From NCBI RefSeq assembly GCF_000024185.1, contig NC_013790.1:1387501-1451500 (forward strand): a stretch of 64,000 nt of DNA, written 5' to 3'. Position 1 is the first letter of the stretch. The number at the start of each line of letters is the position of its first letter. A program made the translations under genes and the position numbers. The notes beneath the pieces are model-generated. The model had not been told where the DNA came from. It searched no databases and saw only the letters and a list, made by a program, of their open reading frames with translations. Source of the DNA: Methanobrevibacter ruminantium M1. Lineage in GTDB: Archaea > Methanobacteriota > Methanobacteria > Methanobacteriales > Methanobacteriaceae. Positions 56,438 through 64,000 of the stretch are shown piece by piece.

Positions 56438-57523
56438 ATGTTAAATTCATTATATACTGAAGCCATCAATAAGAAAGGCCAACTGAAAGAGCCTCTTGAA
56501 GAGCTTAATGAAAGCAAGATAGATTTGGAGTCAAAATGGAATGATACGCCTATCATCCCCTCTAAATCAAATCATATAATAGCTGCAGGTGACGGAAGCT
56601 ATAACAAGAAGAAATACCTGAACTTCAATTTCTATGCAGTTGCAGCGGAATCATTGATTTATAATCCCACTAAGGAGGAGAATAAGCTATCCTCTATAGA
56701 GTCTGTTGAATTGGACATAATGCCACACCAATCCTTCTTGGAAGACCGATTGAGAAACATGATGAGCATATTTGAAATCAAGACAGCAATCAAGACCTTT
56801 AGGGAATATGAAATCGATTATTATTTAGATGACGGCTCAATATTGGGAGATCTTATTAGGCCAATTCCTCTTGAGACCATCTCCTTTGAAAAGAAACAGG
56901 AAATTATTGATTCTGCCTATCTAAAGATTAAAAAAGGCTATGAAAATATGGACTCTGACATATCATCATTGAATTATAAGGAAGAGTTTAAGGAATTCTT
57001 TGATGATGAGGAGATTGATGAGCATGACTTAATTAGGCTTTTAGAGAACTTAGAGAACTTGATAGCATTGAAATATCTTTTGGAAAACAGAAAGAAGATT
57101 ATTGCAATATCAAAGACCTCATCAAGCAATGAGCTTTTCTATGCTAACATTCCAGATATGGCAATTCTAGACCGATTCACAAGAAAGGAAGGCTTTTCTA
57201 AAGCCTATTATAGGAAGGTTTCATATAAAGTCAAGCATGACTTTCCAATAGAGAATGAGTTTTTCCGCAATCTTGGCTTTACAACAGTCTTTGCACGTCT
57301 AAAGGACTATAAGAACATCATAAAGATAGAGTTTCCTTATTATATTGATGATGATGAGGAAATAAAGAATATCCTCTCAATATTAAAGGATAATTCCACA
57401 GAAGGCTATCCATATCTTCTAAAGAAGGCACATAAGGATGTTGTAATTTCAAATCAGAATATGACAAGTCTGTCTAATGTAATAGGATTTTTAGACAAGT
57501 CTGGAAGGGAAATGTTGGATTAG
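56438..57523 (+). CDS. nurA: NurA 5'-3' nuclease
   Basis: The protein has 361 residues. NurA degrades DNA ends together with HerA during homologous recombination. The manganese-binding first motif is visible in IAAGDGSYNKKK (D52) and a second acidic motif in YYLDDGSILGDLIRP near residues 128-142. A late conserved region includes IAISKTSSSNELF and VFARLKDY. The start ATG follows AGGTTTTATC. The herA gene starts 93 bases downstream, the standard archaeal order, which makes the assignment secure. It would form a dimer docked on the HerA hexamer. Confidence 0.9.
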   Translation: MLNSLYTEAINKKGQLKEPLEELNESKIDLESKWNDTPIIPSKSNHIIAAGDGSYNKKKYLNFNFYAVAAESLIYNPTKEENKLSSIESVELDIMPHQSFLEDRLRNMMSIFEIKTAIKTFREYEIDYYLDDGSILGDLIRPIPLETISFEKKQEIIDSAYLKIKKGYENMDSDISSLNYKEEFKEFFDDEEIDEHDLIRLLENLENLIALKYLLENRKKIIAISKTSSSNELFYANIPDMAILDRFTRKEGFSKAYYRKVSYKVKHDFPIENEFFRNLGFTTVFARLKDYKNIIKIEFPYYIDDDEEIKNILSILKDNSTEGYPYLLKKAHKDVVISNQNMTSLSNVIGFLDKSGREMLD

Positions 57524-57616
57524 ATGTTAAATTTAAGTTTAAAACAATTAAATGAGTTATTTTGTTACTTATCATAATTATTATAAATTATTAAAAATTG
57601 AGTTAGAGGTTTAAAA

Positions 57617-59125
57617 ATGATTGGAAGATGCATAGGGGAAACATCCCTAATTGAACTGAGCTTTATTTCTAAAGAGATGCCCCAAGTCGGCGAGTATGTC
57701 AGCATAGAGTATGATGGAAAGGTCATTTTGGGAATGATCGAATCAATGGTTAGAGGCAGCGTTTCATTGAATGATGACATATACGACCCTGACACCATAG
57801 AAAAGATACGTGAGATAGAGGGAGATGACTTTTACATAAAGGGAAAGGTGACAATCCTTGGAGATATAAATGACAATCTTAGGCTTCCACGGACTCCAGC
57901 ACCTCCTGGAACTCCTATCTATAGGGCTTCATCAGAGATTCTAAAGGACATTTTTCAAATGGACAATTCACTTAAGCTAGGTCACCTGATAAGTAATGAA
58001 GAAGTTGAAATTGGAGTTAACATAAATAGTATGGTTTCCCGACACTTGGCAATTCTTGCAATGACCGGAGCAGGTAAGTCCAATACAGTTTCTGTAATCA
58101 TTGACGGCCTTCTTGAGTATAATGGCTGCATGCTTATCTTTGACATGCATTCAGAGTATGTGGATGCAGAGTTTACAAATGGCGAGGTTAATGTAATAGA
58201 TCCAATCATCAATCCTCAGCATATGGAATTCAACGAAATAAAGAAATTGGCAAACATTCCTTCAAATGCTCCCCTTCAGGAGAGATACTTCAGAAGGGCC
58301 TTTAATGAAGCTAGAAAGAAAGTTCAGGAAGGTGTTGCCAAACCAACAGATTTCATTGAAATTCTAGAGGATGTCCTTGTGAGCATGCATGAAAGCGAGC
58401 AGTATGAATCTGCCGATAAGAAAAAGATATTGGATGTAATGAATAAAATTGAAGACTTGAAGGTAAAGTATGATAAATTATTAAACACCAATGTGGGAGA
58501 TATCCTAAAGCAATTGAAGCCTGGAATGGCAAATGTCTTGGATTTAGGACAAGTAGATGAGAATACTGCTGAAGTATTGGTTGCACATGTCTTAAGAAGG
58601 TCCCTTAGAAGCAGAAAGGCTTATGTAAAAAATAAGGATAAGTCTGCCTTATCCTATCCAATATTCTTCATAGTTGAAGAGGCCCATATTTTGGCTCCTC
58701 AAAACAGGAATCCAAATTCCAAATATTGGATTACCAGAATAGCTAGAGAAGGGCGTAAATTCGGTCTTGGACTTTGTTTGGTAAGCCAATCTCCTAAATC
58801 TGTTGATGCAGAGACATTATCACAAGCAAATAATATGATAATCCTCAGATTGGTTGAGCCAAAGGATCAAAGGCATGTTCAGACAGCTAGTGAAAACCTC
58901 AGTGAGGACCTTGTTCAGCAGCTGCCTTCCTTAAACATTGGGGAAGCTTTGGTTTTAGGTCTTATGACAAAGGTTCCAACCCTTGTTAAGATAAATGAGT
59001 TTAAAGGAAGACAAAGAGGAGGAGACTTGGATATCATTGAGCAATGGGCTTCTCAAAAGAAAGAGAAAAAGGAAACTTTGCAAATAGAATTAACCAGATT
59101 CAATGACTTAAGCGGAGGATATTAG
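57617..59125 (+). CDS. herA: HerA DNA helicase/translocase
   Basis: The protein has 502 residues. HerA is a hexameric, bidirectional DNA-translocating ATPase of the FtsK-HerA class, acting with NurA, Mre11 and Rad50 to make 3' overhangs. The N-terminal HAS-barrel covers about 1-100. Walker A MTGAGKSNT is at 149-157 and Walker B FFIVEEAH at about 350-357, followed by the region RIAREGRKFGLGLCLVSQSP and an arginine-finger area. The ATG lies after GAGGTTTAAAA. It is followed by mre11 with 138 bases between, a gap containing inverted repeats. Confidence 0.95.
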   Translation: MIGRCIGETSLIELSFISKEMPQVGEYVSIEYDGKVILGMIESMVRGSVSLNDDIYDPDTIEKIREIEGDDFYIKGKVTILGDINDNLRLPRTPAPPGTPIYRASSEILKDIFQMDNSLKLGHLISNEEVEIGVNINSMVSRHLAILAMTGAGKSNTVSVIIDGLLEYNGCMLIFDMHSEYVDAEFTNGEVNVIDPIINPQHMEFNEIKKLANIPSNAPLQERYFRRAFNEARKKVQEGVAKPTDFIEILEDVLVSMHESEQYESADKKKILDVMNKIEDLKVKYDKLLNTNVGDILKQLKPGMANVLDLGQVDENTAEVLVAHVLRRSLRSRKAYVKNKDKSALSYPIFFIVEEAHILAPQNRNPNSKYWITRIAREGRKFGLGLCLVSQSPKSVDAETLSQANNMIILRLVEPKDQRHVQTASENLSEDLVQQLPSLNIGEALVLGLMTKVPTLVKINEFKGRQRGGDLDIIEQWASQKKEKKETLQIELTRFNDLSGGY

Positions 59126-59127
59126 TG

Positions 59128-59200
59128 AAATCTTTGTAAAAAAACTCCTTTTATAAAGTTTATAACAGTTATACCTATTTAGAGATTTTTACAAAGATTT
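59128..59200. promoter_or_regulatory. Nested inverted repeats between herA and mre11
   Basis: AAATCTTTGTAAAAA at 59128-59142 and its exact complement at 59186-59200 form 15-bp arms 43 bases apart. Between them is the palindrome TATAACAGTTATA (59161-59173). The right arm runs into the TATA candidate ATTTATAAAT (59197-59206) about 60 bases before mre11. It may be a terminator for herA, an operator for mre11, or both. Confidence 0.6.
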
Positions 59201-59263
59201 ATAAATAAGCAATAATTATTATTAGTAAAAAATTTTTAAAAAAAAATATTATGGGGGAATTTA

Positions 59264-60655
59264 ATGCGTTTTGCACATATATCAGACAGTCATTTAGGCT
59301 GTAGACAATTCGGCCTATTGGAACGTGAAAAGGACTTTTATGAAGTCTTCAATAGGACCATAGATAAGATAATAGAAGAGGATGTGGATTTTGTAATTCA
59401 TAGCGGAGACTTATTTGACAGTAACCGTCCATCTACAGAGGCATTGCTCACTTTTCAACAAGCATTGTTAAGATTAAACGAAGCAAAGATACCTGTTTAT
59501 GCAATTGCTGGAAATCATGATTCCATATTAAGAAAAGGATCTTTGCCTCCACAAGTCCTATTCAAGGACATTGGACTTAATATAATCAGTCCGGAACATC
59601 CTGTTCATCAGTTAGGTGCTGTTTTAATCTGTGGAGTTCCATTTGCAACCAGTTCACAGAAGAATGCATTGGTTGAGAATTATAATATATTATCAAAAGT
59701 TGCAGACACCGCAGTTAAATCCATCTTGGTTTCACACCAAGGAATTAGCAAATGGATGCCTGAGGATAGCTATGAAATTGATTTGGATGATTTGCCAAAG
59801 AATTTTGACTACTATGCAATGGGTCACCTTCATAATTTCTATGTAGAGGACTATGGAAAAGGCAAATTGGTTTATCCGGGCTCTATGGAAATAAACCGTA
59901 CAAGCGAATTGAATGATAATTTTAAGGAATTTGGAAAGGGTTTCTGTATAGTTGATTTAAGTGAGGACATTCCAACTGTTGAAAGGGTCACCATCGATCT
60001 CGCAAGGAAATTTTACAATGAAATTATTGAGTATGACAAATTGGATGAAAGGCTTTCTGTAATTGAGGAAGAACTTAAAACATTGGAAGTTAAACCAATA
60101 GTTGATATAACAGTTCGTGGCGGTGATTTTGAAAGCGCTGATGTCTATGAAAAGATTAATGAAAAAATTGGTAATGATGTTTTAAGTTTCAGACCTACAT
60201 TCAAGCCAGATAATGTTTTAATAGGAGAAAATCAACTTGATGGGGATAAAACATTGGATCCTAAGACATTATTAAAGCAGACAGTTGATAAGAAATTTGC
60301 CCGAGAGGAAGTCACTAAATTGTCTGTTGATTTATTGGATACTTTATCTGAAAAAAGGATGGGGGAAGCCAAATATATCTCTGATGAATTTTATGATGAA
60401 TATTATTATCATAAGGATGAAAATGAAGTCAGTTCCGAATCAGAGTATGGCGGTTCTGAATTAAATGTTAATGAACATAATGATGATGGTACTTCTCACT
60501 TAGAGTCTTCTGCTTATGATTCAGTTTCAGACAATTCATCCAGTTTAGATGACTATTTAAATAAGAACTTAGATTCTAAAGAAGAAGTATCCGATAAGGA
60601 AAAATCAAAGGAAAATCAAGTCAAGACCAAAGAAGTAAGTCTTGATAACTTTTAA
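59264..60655 (+). CDS. mre11: Mre11 DNA repair nuclease
   Basis: The protein has 463 residues. Mre11 is the Mn-dependent nuclease of the Mre11-Rad50 complex that processes double-strand breaks. The metallophosphoesterase motifs are intact: DSHLG (8-12), HSGDLFD (46-52), GNHDS (83-87), a VSHQGI loop near 161 and MGHLHN near 186. A capping domain follows to about 330. The last 80 residues (from about 384) are an acidic, Ser/Asp/Asn-rich disordered tail (EVSSESEYGGSELNVNEHND) ending VSLDNF. The ATG follows GGGGGAATTTA. Rad50 begins 12 bases after the stop. Confidence 0.95.
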   Translation: MRFAHISDSHLGCRQFGLLEREKDFYEVFNRTIDKIIEEDVDFVIHSGDLFDSNRPSTEALLTFQQALLRLNEAKIPVYAIAGNHDSILRKGSLPPQVLFKDIGLNIISPEHPVHQLGAVLICGVPFATSSQKNALVENYNILSKVADTAVKSILVSHQGISKWMPEDSYEIDLDDLPKNFDYYAMGHLHNFYVEDYGKGKLVYPGSMEINRTSELNDNFKEFGKGFCIVDLSEDIPTVERVTIDLARKFYNEIIEYDKLDERLSVIEEELKTLEVKPIVDITVRGGDFESADVYEKINEKIGNDVLSFRPTFKPDNVLIGENQLDGDKTLDPKTLLKQTVDKKFAREEVTKLSVDLLDTLSEKRMGEAKYISDEFYDEYYYHKDENEVSSESEYGGSELNVNEHNDDGTSHLESSAYDSVSDNSSSLDDYLNKNLDSKEEVSDKEKSKENQVKTKEVSLDNF

Positions 60656-60667
60656 AGGGGGCATAAC

Positions 60668-63466
60668 ATGATATTTAAACATCTTCAATTAAAGAACTTC
60701 AAATCACATGCAGACACTGAATTGGATTTGGATCTTGGCATAAGTCTAATCGTTGGTGAAAACGGTGCAGGAAAGTCATCAATATTTGAAGCCATATCCT
60801 TTGCATTGTTTAAGAATTACACAACCAACAACATCACCGATTTGGTTAGAACTAACAAGAATTTGGATGAAAAGATAGAAATGTCAGTTAAGCTAACCTT
60901 CCTTTGTGAGGGAAATGAATATATGGTGGAAAGGGGAGGCATATTATCTCCATCAAAGACCAAATCAAAGCCTAATTTCAAGTCAATATCAAATCTGTTT
61001 AAAATAAGCAATGGACGAGAGGATATCATTGCATCTGGAAACAAGGAAGTGGACAGGCAAATAGAAGAGCTCTTAAACATGAACTCCTCAACATTTCTAA
61101 ATGCAATCTATATCCGTCAGGGAGAGATATCTGCCTTGATAGATGACACTCCAGCAAACCGTAAGAAATTGATTACCAAGCTCTTGAGAATTGAGGAATT
61201 GGAAACTGCATACAATAACATTCCAAGCATTATTGAAGAGTATAAAACAAGAAAGGCAGTATTGGAAAGCAATATTCGTCCGGAATCCGAACTTAATTTT
61301 GAGTTGAAGAAGGCTAAGGAAGACCATTTTAACTTAGATGACCAGATAAAAAAATCAAAAGAGGAATTTGAAGGCCTCAAGGTCGAACTTGAAAATATAA
61401 AAGAGGAAAAGGAAAAATTGGACAAGGAAAAATCTGATTTTGAATCTCTTAAATTAAAGCATGCTCATGAAGAGGAAAATCTGAGTGCTCTAAACAAAGG
61501 CAAGGAAGAGCTCTTCACTAAACTAAATGAGATCACAAGAAATGAAACAGAGATGGGCATTCTTAAGCCATTCTGCGAGAAACTTCCTATTTATAAAGAA
61601 TTCAAAGAGTCCTTTTTAGCTTTAAATAAGTTAAAAGAAGATGAAGAGAATCATAAAAAGACCTTAAGTCAGATTGAAGAATATAAGACTGTCATTAAAG
61701 ATGAGCAAGAAAATCATGAGAAATACATTGCTTTAGAAGGTGAAATAAAGGTCTTAAACAATAAGAAAATAGAGATGTCCTCTGAGATTAAAAATCTGAA
61801 TGAATTGGAATCTCGCAAAGACACCCTGACTCAAGAGGTCAGTCTAAACAATCAAAAATTAGAGACATTCTTTAACAGTTCTAAATCTGTTCTCTCACAA
61901 TTTGATCTTGAAGAGGAAATCAGCCCTATAAAAACCAATGATGACTTCAATAAATTGGAAAGTATTGTAGAAGACCTTAGAACTAATCTTAGAACTTCAA
62001 TTGACAATACAAGCACTGAAATAGATAATTTAAAGAAGGAATCAATCAGTCTAAAGCAGGAAATAAAATCATTGGATGAGCCATTGGCTGATATTAAAAA
62101 GGTTGAAAACAAATGCCCTGTCTGCCAATCTGAAATTAGTGAAGATAAGAAGAATGAACTTATCAATGGGTATGAGGCCACAATATCTGGCAATACAAAG
62201 AGGATAAATGAAATTAATGGGTTTCTCCTTAAATTAAATGAGGATAAATCCTTGAATGAGTCTAAATTAAAGAGCCTTGATTCAATTAAAAACGATATTT
62301 ATGCTAATAAGCATATTGTAGATGACCTTGACAAGTCCAATAAGACTCTTGAAACATTGGATGCTAAAATCAAAGAGCTTCAAGGGAAAAAGGAGGAGCT
62401 TGAAAGTTTAGATAAAATGATAGAATCCAAAAATGGAGAATTCATTGAACTTGAAGCCCATAATAAGAAATATCTGGAAGCAAGCACTCTTCTTAAGTCT
62501 TTCCCTGATGAAACTAAAGTCAAGGATGACTTATATGCAATATATGGCAAGATCAAGACTGAGGATGAAAAGCTTAAAACATATATCAGTTCAGATTCAG
62601 AGCTTTCTTTAAATATTACCTTGGAAGAGCTTGATGAGTCAATTGAAAAACTATCCGAAAAGGATAAGAGATATAATATCTTATTAGGTTCAGTTAAAGA
62701 TAAGAAAGAGTATGAAGATAAATATGAGAATAAAAAGAAAGAAATCGAATCAAAAACTCAAGAGATTGAGGAGATTAAAAAGCAGATAGAATCTTCCAGC
62801 TATGATGAGGAATATTATAATCATGTAAATATCTTGCTTGAAAGGTTAAACAATAAATTCACTTATTATTCTCAGGACATTGCTGTTAAGGAGACTAATC
62901 TTGCCAATTTTGAAACTGTAATCAAGAATATTGAAGAGATCATTCAACAGAACAGAGAATATAAGGAAGAGTATATTGCAGTTACCGAATATTATAATCT
63001 CCTTGAGGACTTTAGAAAACTATACAGCAAGGACGGAATTCAAAGGGATCTTAAATCACAATCCAGACCGTTGATTCAGAAGAATACCAAGGATTTCTTT
63101 GATAAGTTCAGCTTCAAGTATTCAGATTTAATCTTGGATGATGACTATAACATTTCTATTTTTGGCCCTGAGGGTGAGGCGAATATAGATATGGTCAGTG
63201 GTGGTGAAAAGATTGCTATAGCTCTTGCTTTAAGATTGGGAATTACTCAAGCCATGTCTAAGGGTAATATTGAAACAATTCTTTTGGATGAGCCTACAAT
63301 TCATTTGGATAGCTTCCGCAGACAGGAGCTGATCAATGTATTGAGGAGCATGTCTATAATTCCTCAAATGATTATAGTCACTCACGATACAGAGCTTGAG
63401 ACTGCTGCCGATACTCTGATTTCAGTTGAAAAAGAAGAGGGAATTTCTAAAATTGAAAATAGTTAA
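60668..63466 (+). CDS. rad50: Rad50 DNA repair ATPase
   Basis: The protein has 932 residues, an SMC-like ATPase that tethers DNA ends and controls Mre11. Walker A GENGAGKSS is at 30-38. Two long coiled coils flank the zinc hook CPVC (C483, C486). The C-terminal lobe has signature VSGGEK at about 843-848 and Walker B ILLDEP from 871, then the D-loop and VTHD. The ATG follows AAAGGGG. It is translated from the same transcript as mre11. The last codons and stop are repeated 40 bp downstream. Confidence 0.96.
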   Translation: MIFKHLQLKNFKSHADTELDLDLGISLIVGENGAGKSSIFEAISFALFKNYTTNNITDLVRTNKNLDEKIEMSVKLTFLCEGNEYMVERGGILSPSKTKSKPNFKSISNLFKISNGREDIIASGNKEVDRQIEELLNMNSSTFLNAIYIRQGEISALIDDTPANRKKLITKLLRIEELETAYNNIPSIIEEYKTRKAVLESNIRPESELNFELKKAKEDHFNLDDQIKKSKEEFEGLKVELENIKEEKEKLDKEKSDFESLKLKHAHEEENLSALNKGKEELFTKLNEITRNETEMGILKPFCEKLPIYKEFKESFLALNKLKEDEENHKKTLSQIEEYKTVIKDEQENHEKYIALEGEIKVLNNKKIEMSSEIKNLNELESRKDTLTQEVSLNNQKLETFFNSSKSVLSQFDLEEEISPIKTNDDFNKLESIVEDLRTNLRTSIDNTSTEIDNLKKESISLKQEIKSLDEPLADIKKVENKCPVCQSEISEDKKNELINGYEATISGNTKRINEINGFLLKLNEDKSLNESKLKSLDSIKNDIYANKHIVDDLDKSNKTLETLDAKIKELQGKKEELESLDKMIESKNGEFIELEAHNKKYLEASTLLKSFPDETKVKDDLYAIYGKIKTEDEKLKTYISSDSELSLNITLEELDESIEKLSEKDKRYNILLGSVKDKKEYEDKYENKKKEIESKTQEIEEIKKQIESSSYDEEYYNHVNILLERLNNKFTYYSQDIAVKETNLANFETVIKNIEEIIQQNREYKEEYIAVTEYYNLLEDFRKLYSKDGIQRDLKSQSRPLIQKNTKDFFDKFSFKYSDLILDDDYNISIFGPEGEANIDMVSGGEKIAIALALRLGITQAMSKGNIETILLDEPTIHLDSFRRQELINVLRSMSIIPQMIIVTHDTELETAADTLISVEKEEGISKIENS

Positions 63467-63560
63467 AGCAGTAAATAAAATAGTAAAAAACTGTGAAAAT
63501 AGTTAAAGCAGCAAAAAAATAGTAAAAATCTGTGAATATAAAAATAGTTAAAAATAAGTA
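63454..63560. repeat. 40-bp tandem duplication covering the rad50 stop codon
   Basis: TGAAAATAGTTAAAGCAG at 63454 recurs at 63494, followed in both by an A-rich stretch with AATAGTAAAAA and CTG. A third, degenerate copy starts near 63533. The first unit includes the rad50 stop codon. The rest of the spacer to 63680 is T-rich and empty. Confidence 0.8.
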
Positions 63561-63680
63561 TTTAGTTATTATTTTAATAATTAATACTTATTATTCTTTT
63601 TTTTTTTAATTAATTGGTCTATTAATTGGTTCATTATTATTTTTCTTAAAAATTAGATTCCAATAAAAAAATAAGATTAT

Positions 63681-64000
63681 TTAAATGTCAAAATCATCAT
63701 CAAAGTCATAATCACCCATTATTATGCTTTTTATATCATCTATAATGCAATTTGCATTCCATCCTACAACGCTTTTAACCTTTTCTTCAAGCTCTTCTGG
63801 AACTATTTCCATACCATAAGGGCGCACTAAAAGCAAAGGAATATCAAATTCTTCTGATTTTTTAATCAAGGTATCAAATAGTTCCTTATTGTCATTGTAA
63901 AGACCAGACAATAAAACGATAATGTCTACTTTAGAAAAGAACTGTTCTCCAAATGGTGCATAGTCTCTTGCAAAGGATTCGGTCCATAAGAAGTCTGGCT
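63681..64000 (-). CDS. TIR-like (MTH538-type) domain protein, C-terminal part (partial)
   Basis: The minus-strand frame stays open to the right edge of the window, so the N-terminus is missing; an internal ATG at 63911 is not the true start. About 105 residues are visible. They read WTESFARDYAPFGEQFFSKV, VDIIVLLSGLYNDNKELFD, PLLLVRPYGMEIVPEE and VVGWNANCIIDDIKSI, ending in an acidic tail. The strand with LLSGLY and the late P-x-G...VGWN segment match the DUF1863/TIR_2 family, whose founder is MTH538. Function is unknown; family members have a TIR-type or flavodoxin-like fold. Some related TIR proteins act in phage defence by consuming NAD, but nothing here proves that. Confidence 0.65.
   Translation of the reverse strand, partial: PDFLWTESFARDYAPFGEQFFSKVDIIVLLSGLYNDNKELFDTLIKKSEEFDIPLLLVRPYGMEIVPEELEEKVKSVVGWNANCIIDDIKSIIMGDYDFDDDFDI

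Overview
The window is strongly AT-rich archaeal DNA, most likely from a Methanobrevibacter-like member of the Methanobacteriales. The evidence is a set of archaeal household genes (geranylgeranylglyceryl phosphate synthase, class I HMG-CoA reductase, ribosomal protein L40e, Tsr3, NurA-HerA-Mre11-Rad50), large secreted adhesin-like proteins built from beta-helix and Ig-like repeats as in gut Methanobrevibacter, GGTG or GGAG ribosome binding sites, and short T-rich intergenic spacers. Species was not determined.

Region 1 (1-23,200) is a cell-surface glycan locus with genes on both strands. It holds the edge of a methyltransferase, family 2, 4 and 32 glycosyltransferases, a glycerophosphotransferase-like protein, a hexapeptide-repeat acyltransferase, a two-gene ABC exporter (permease plus ATPase, Wzm/Wzt type) and UDP-glucose 6-dehydrogenase. 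Three of the transferases carry the same repeat module (PDV...NP..HY...G..E.R). The locus looks recombined: it has two copies of a decayed mobile element, a stray copy of the ugd 3' end, a C-terminal frameshift and a 60-bp tandem array.

Region 2 (23,700-34,900) has two tandem adhesin-like genes with nearly identical promoters and N-termini, plus a fragment of a third. They are followed by a 1293-residue GT2-glycerophosphotransferase fusion and a second glycerophosphotransferase that seems to lack a normal start codon. Glycan assembly, export and secreted surface proteins are therefore adjacent.

Region 3 (35,300-40,500) holds a DUF2149/DUF2162/ExbB-like trio (a putative ion-driven membrane complex), a potassium channel, two unknown genes and a TPR protein behind a 22-bp palindrome. 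Region 4 (40,800-56,100) is mostly core genes: uvrB, an adhesin-like gene, aroD, sucD, hmgA, a zinc-ribbon protein, a DUF116 protein, tsr3, rpl40e and GGGP synthase, with several unknown methanogen proteins. Region 5 (56,400-63,500) is the DNA end-resection cluster nurA-herA-mre11-rad50. At the right edge is the C-terminal part of a TIR-like (MTH538-type) protein.

Two themes cross the window. Many 3' flanks carry short tandem duplications with units near 40, 56 or 60 bp, some of which copy the stop codon. Many transcripts end in hairpins followed by T-runs.
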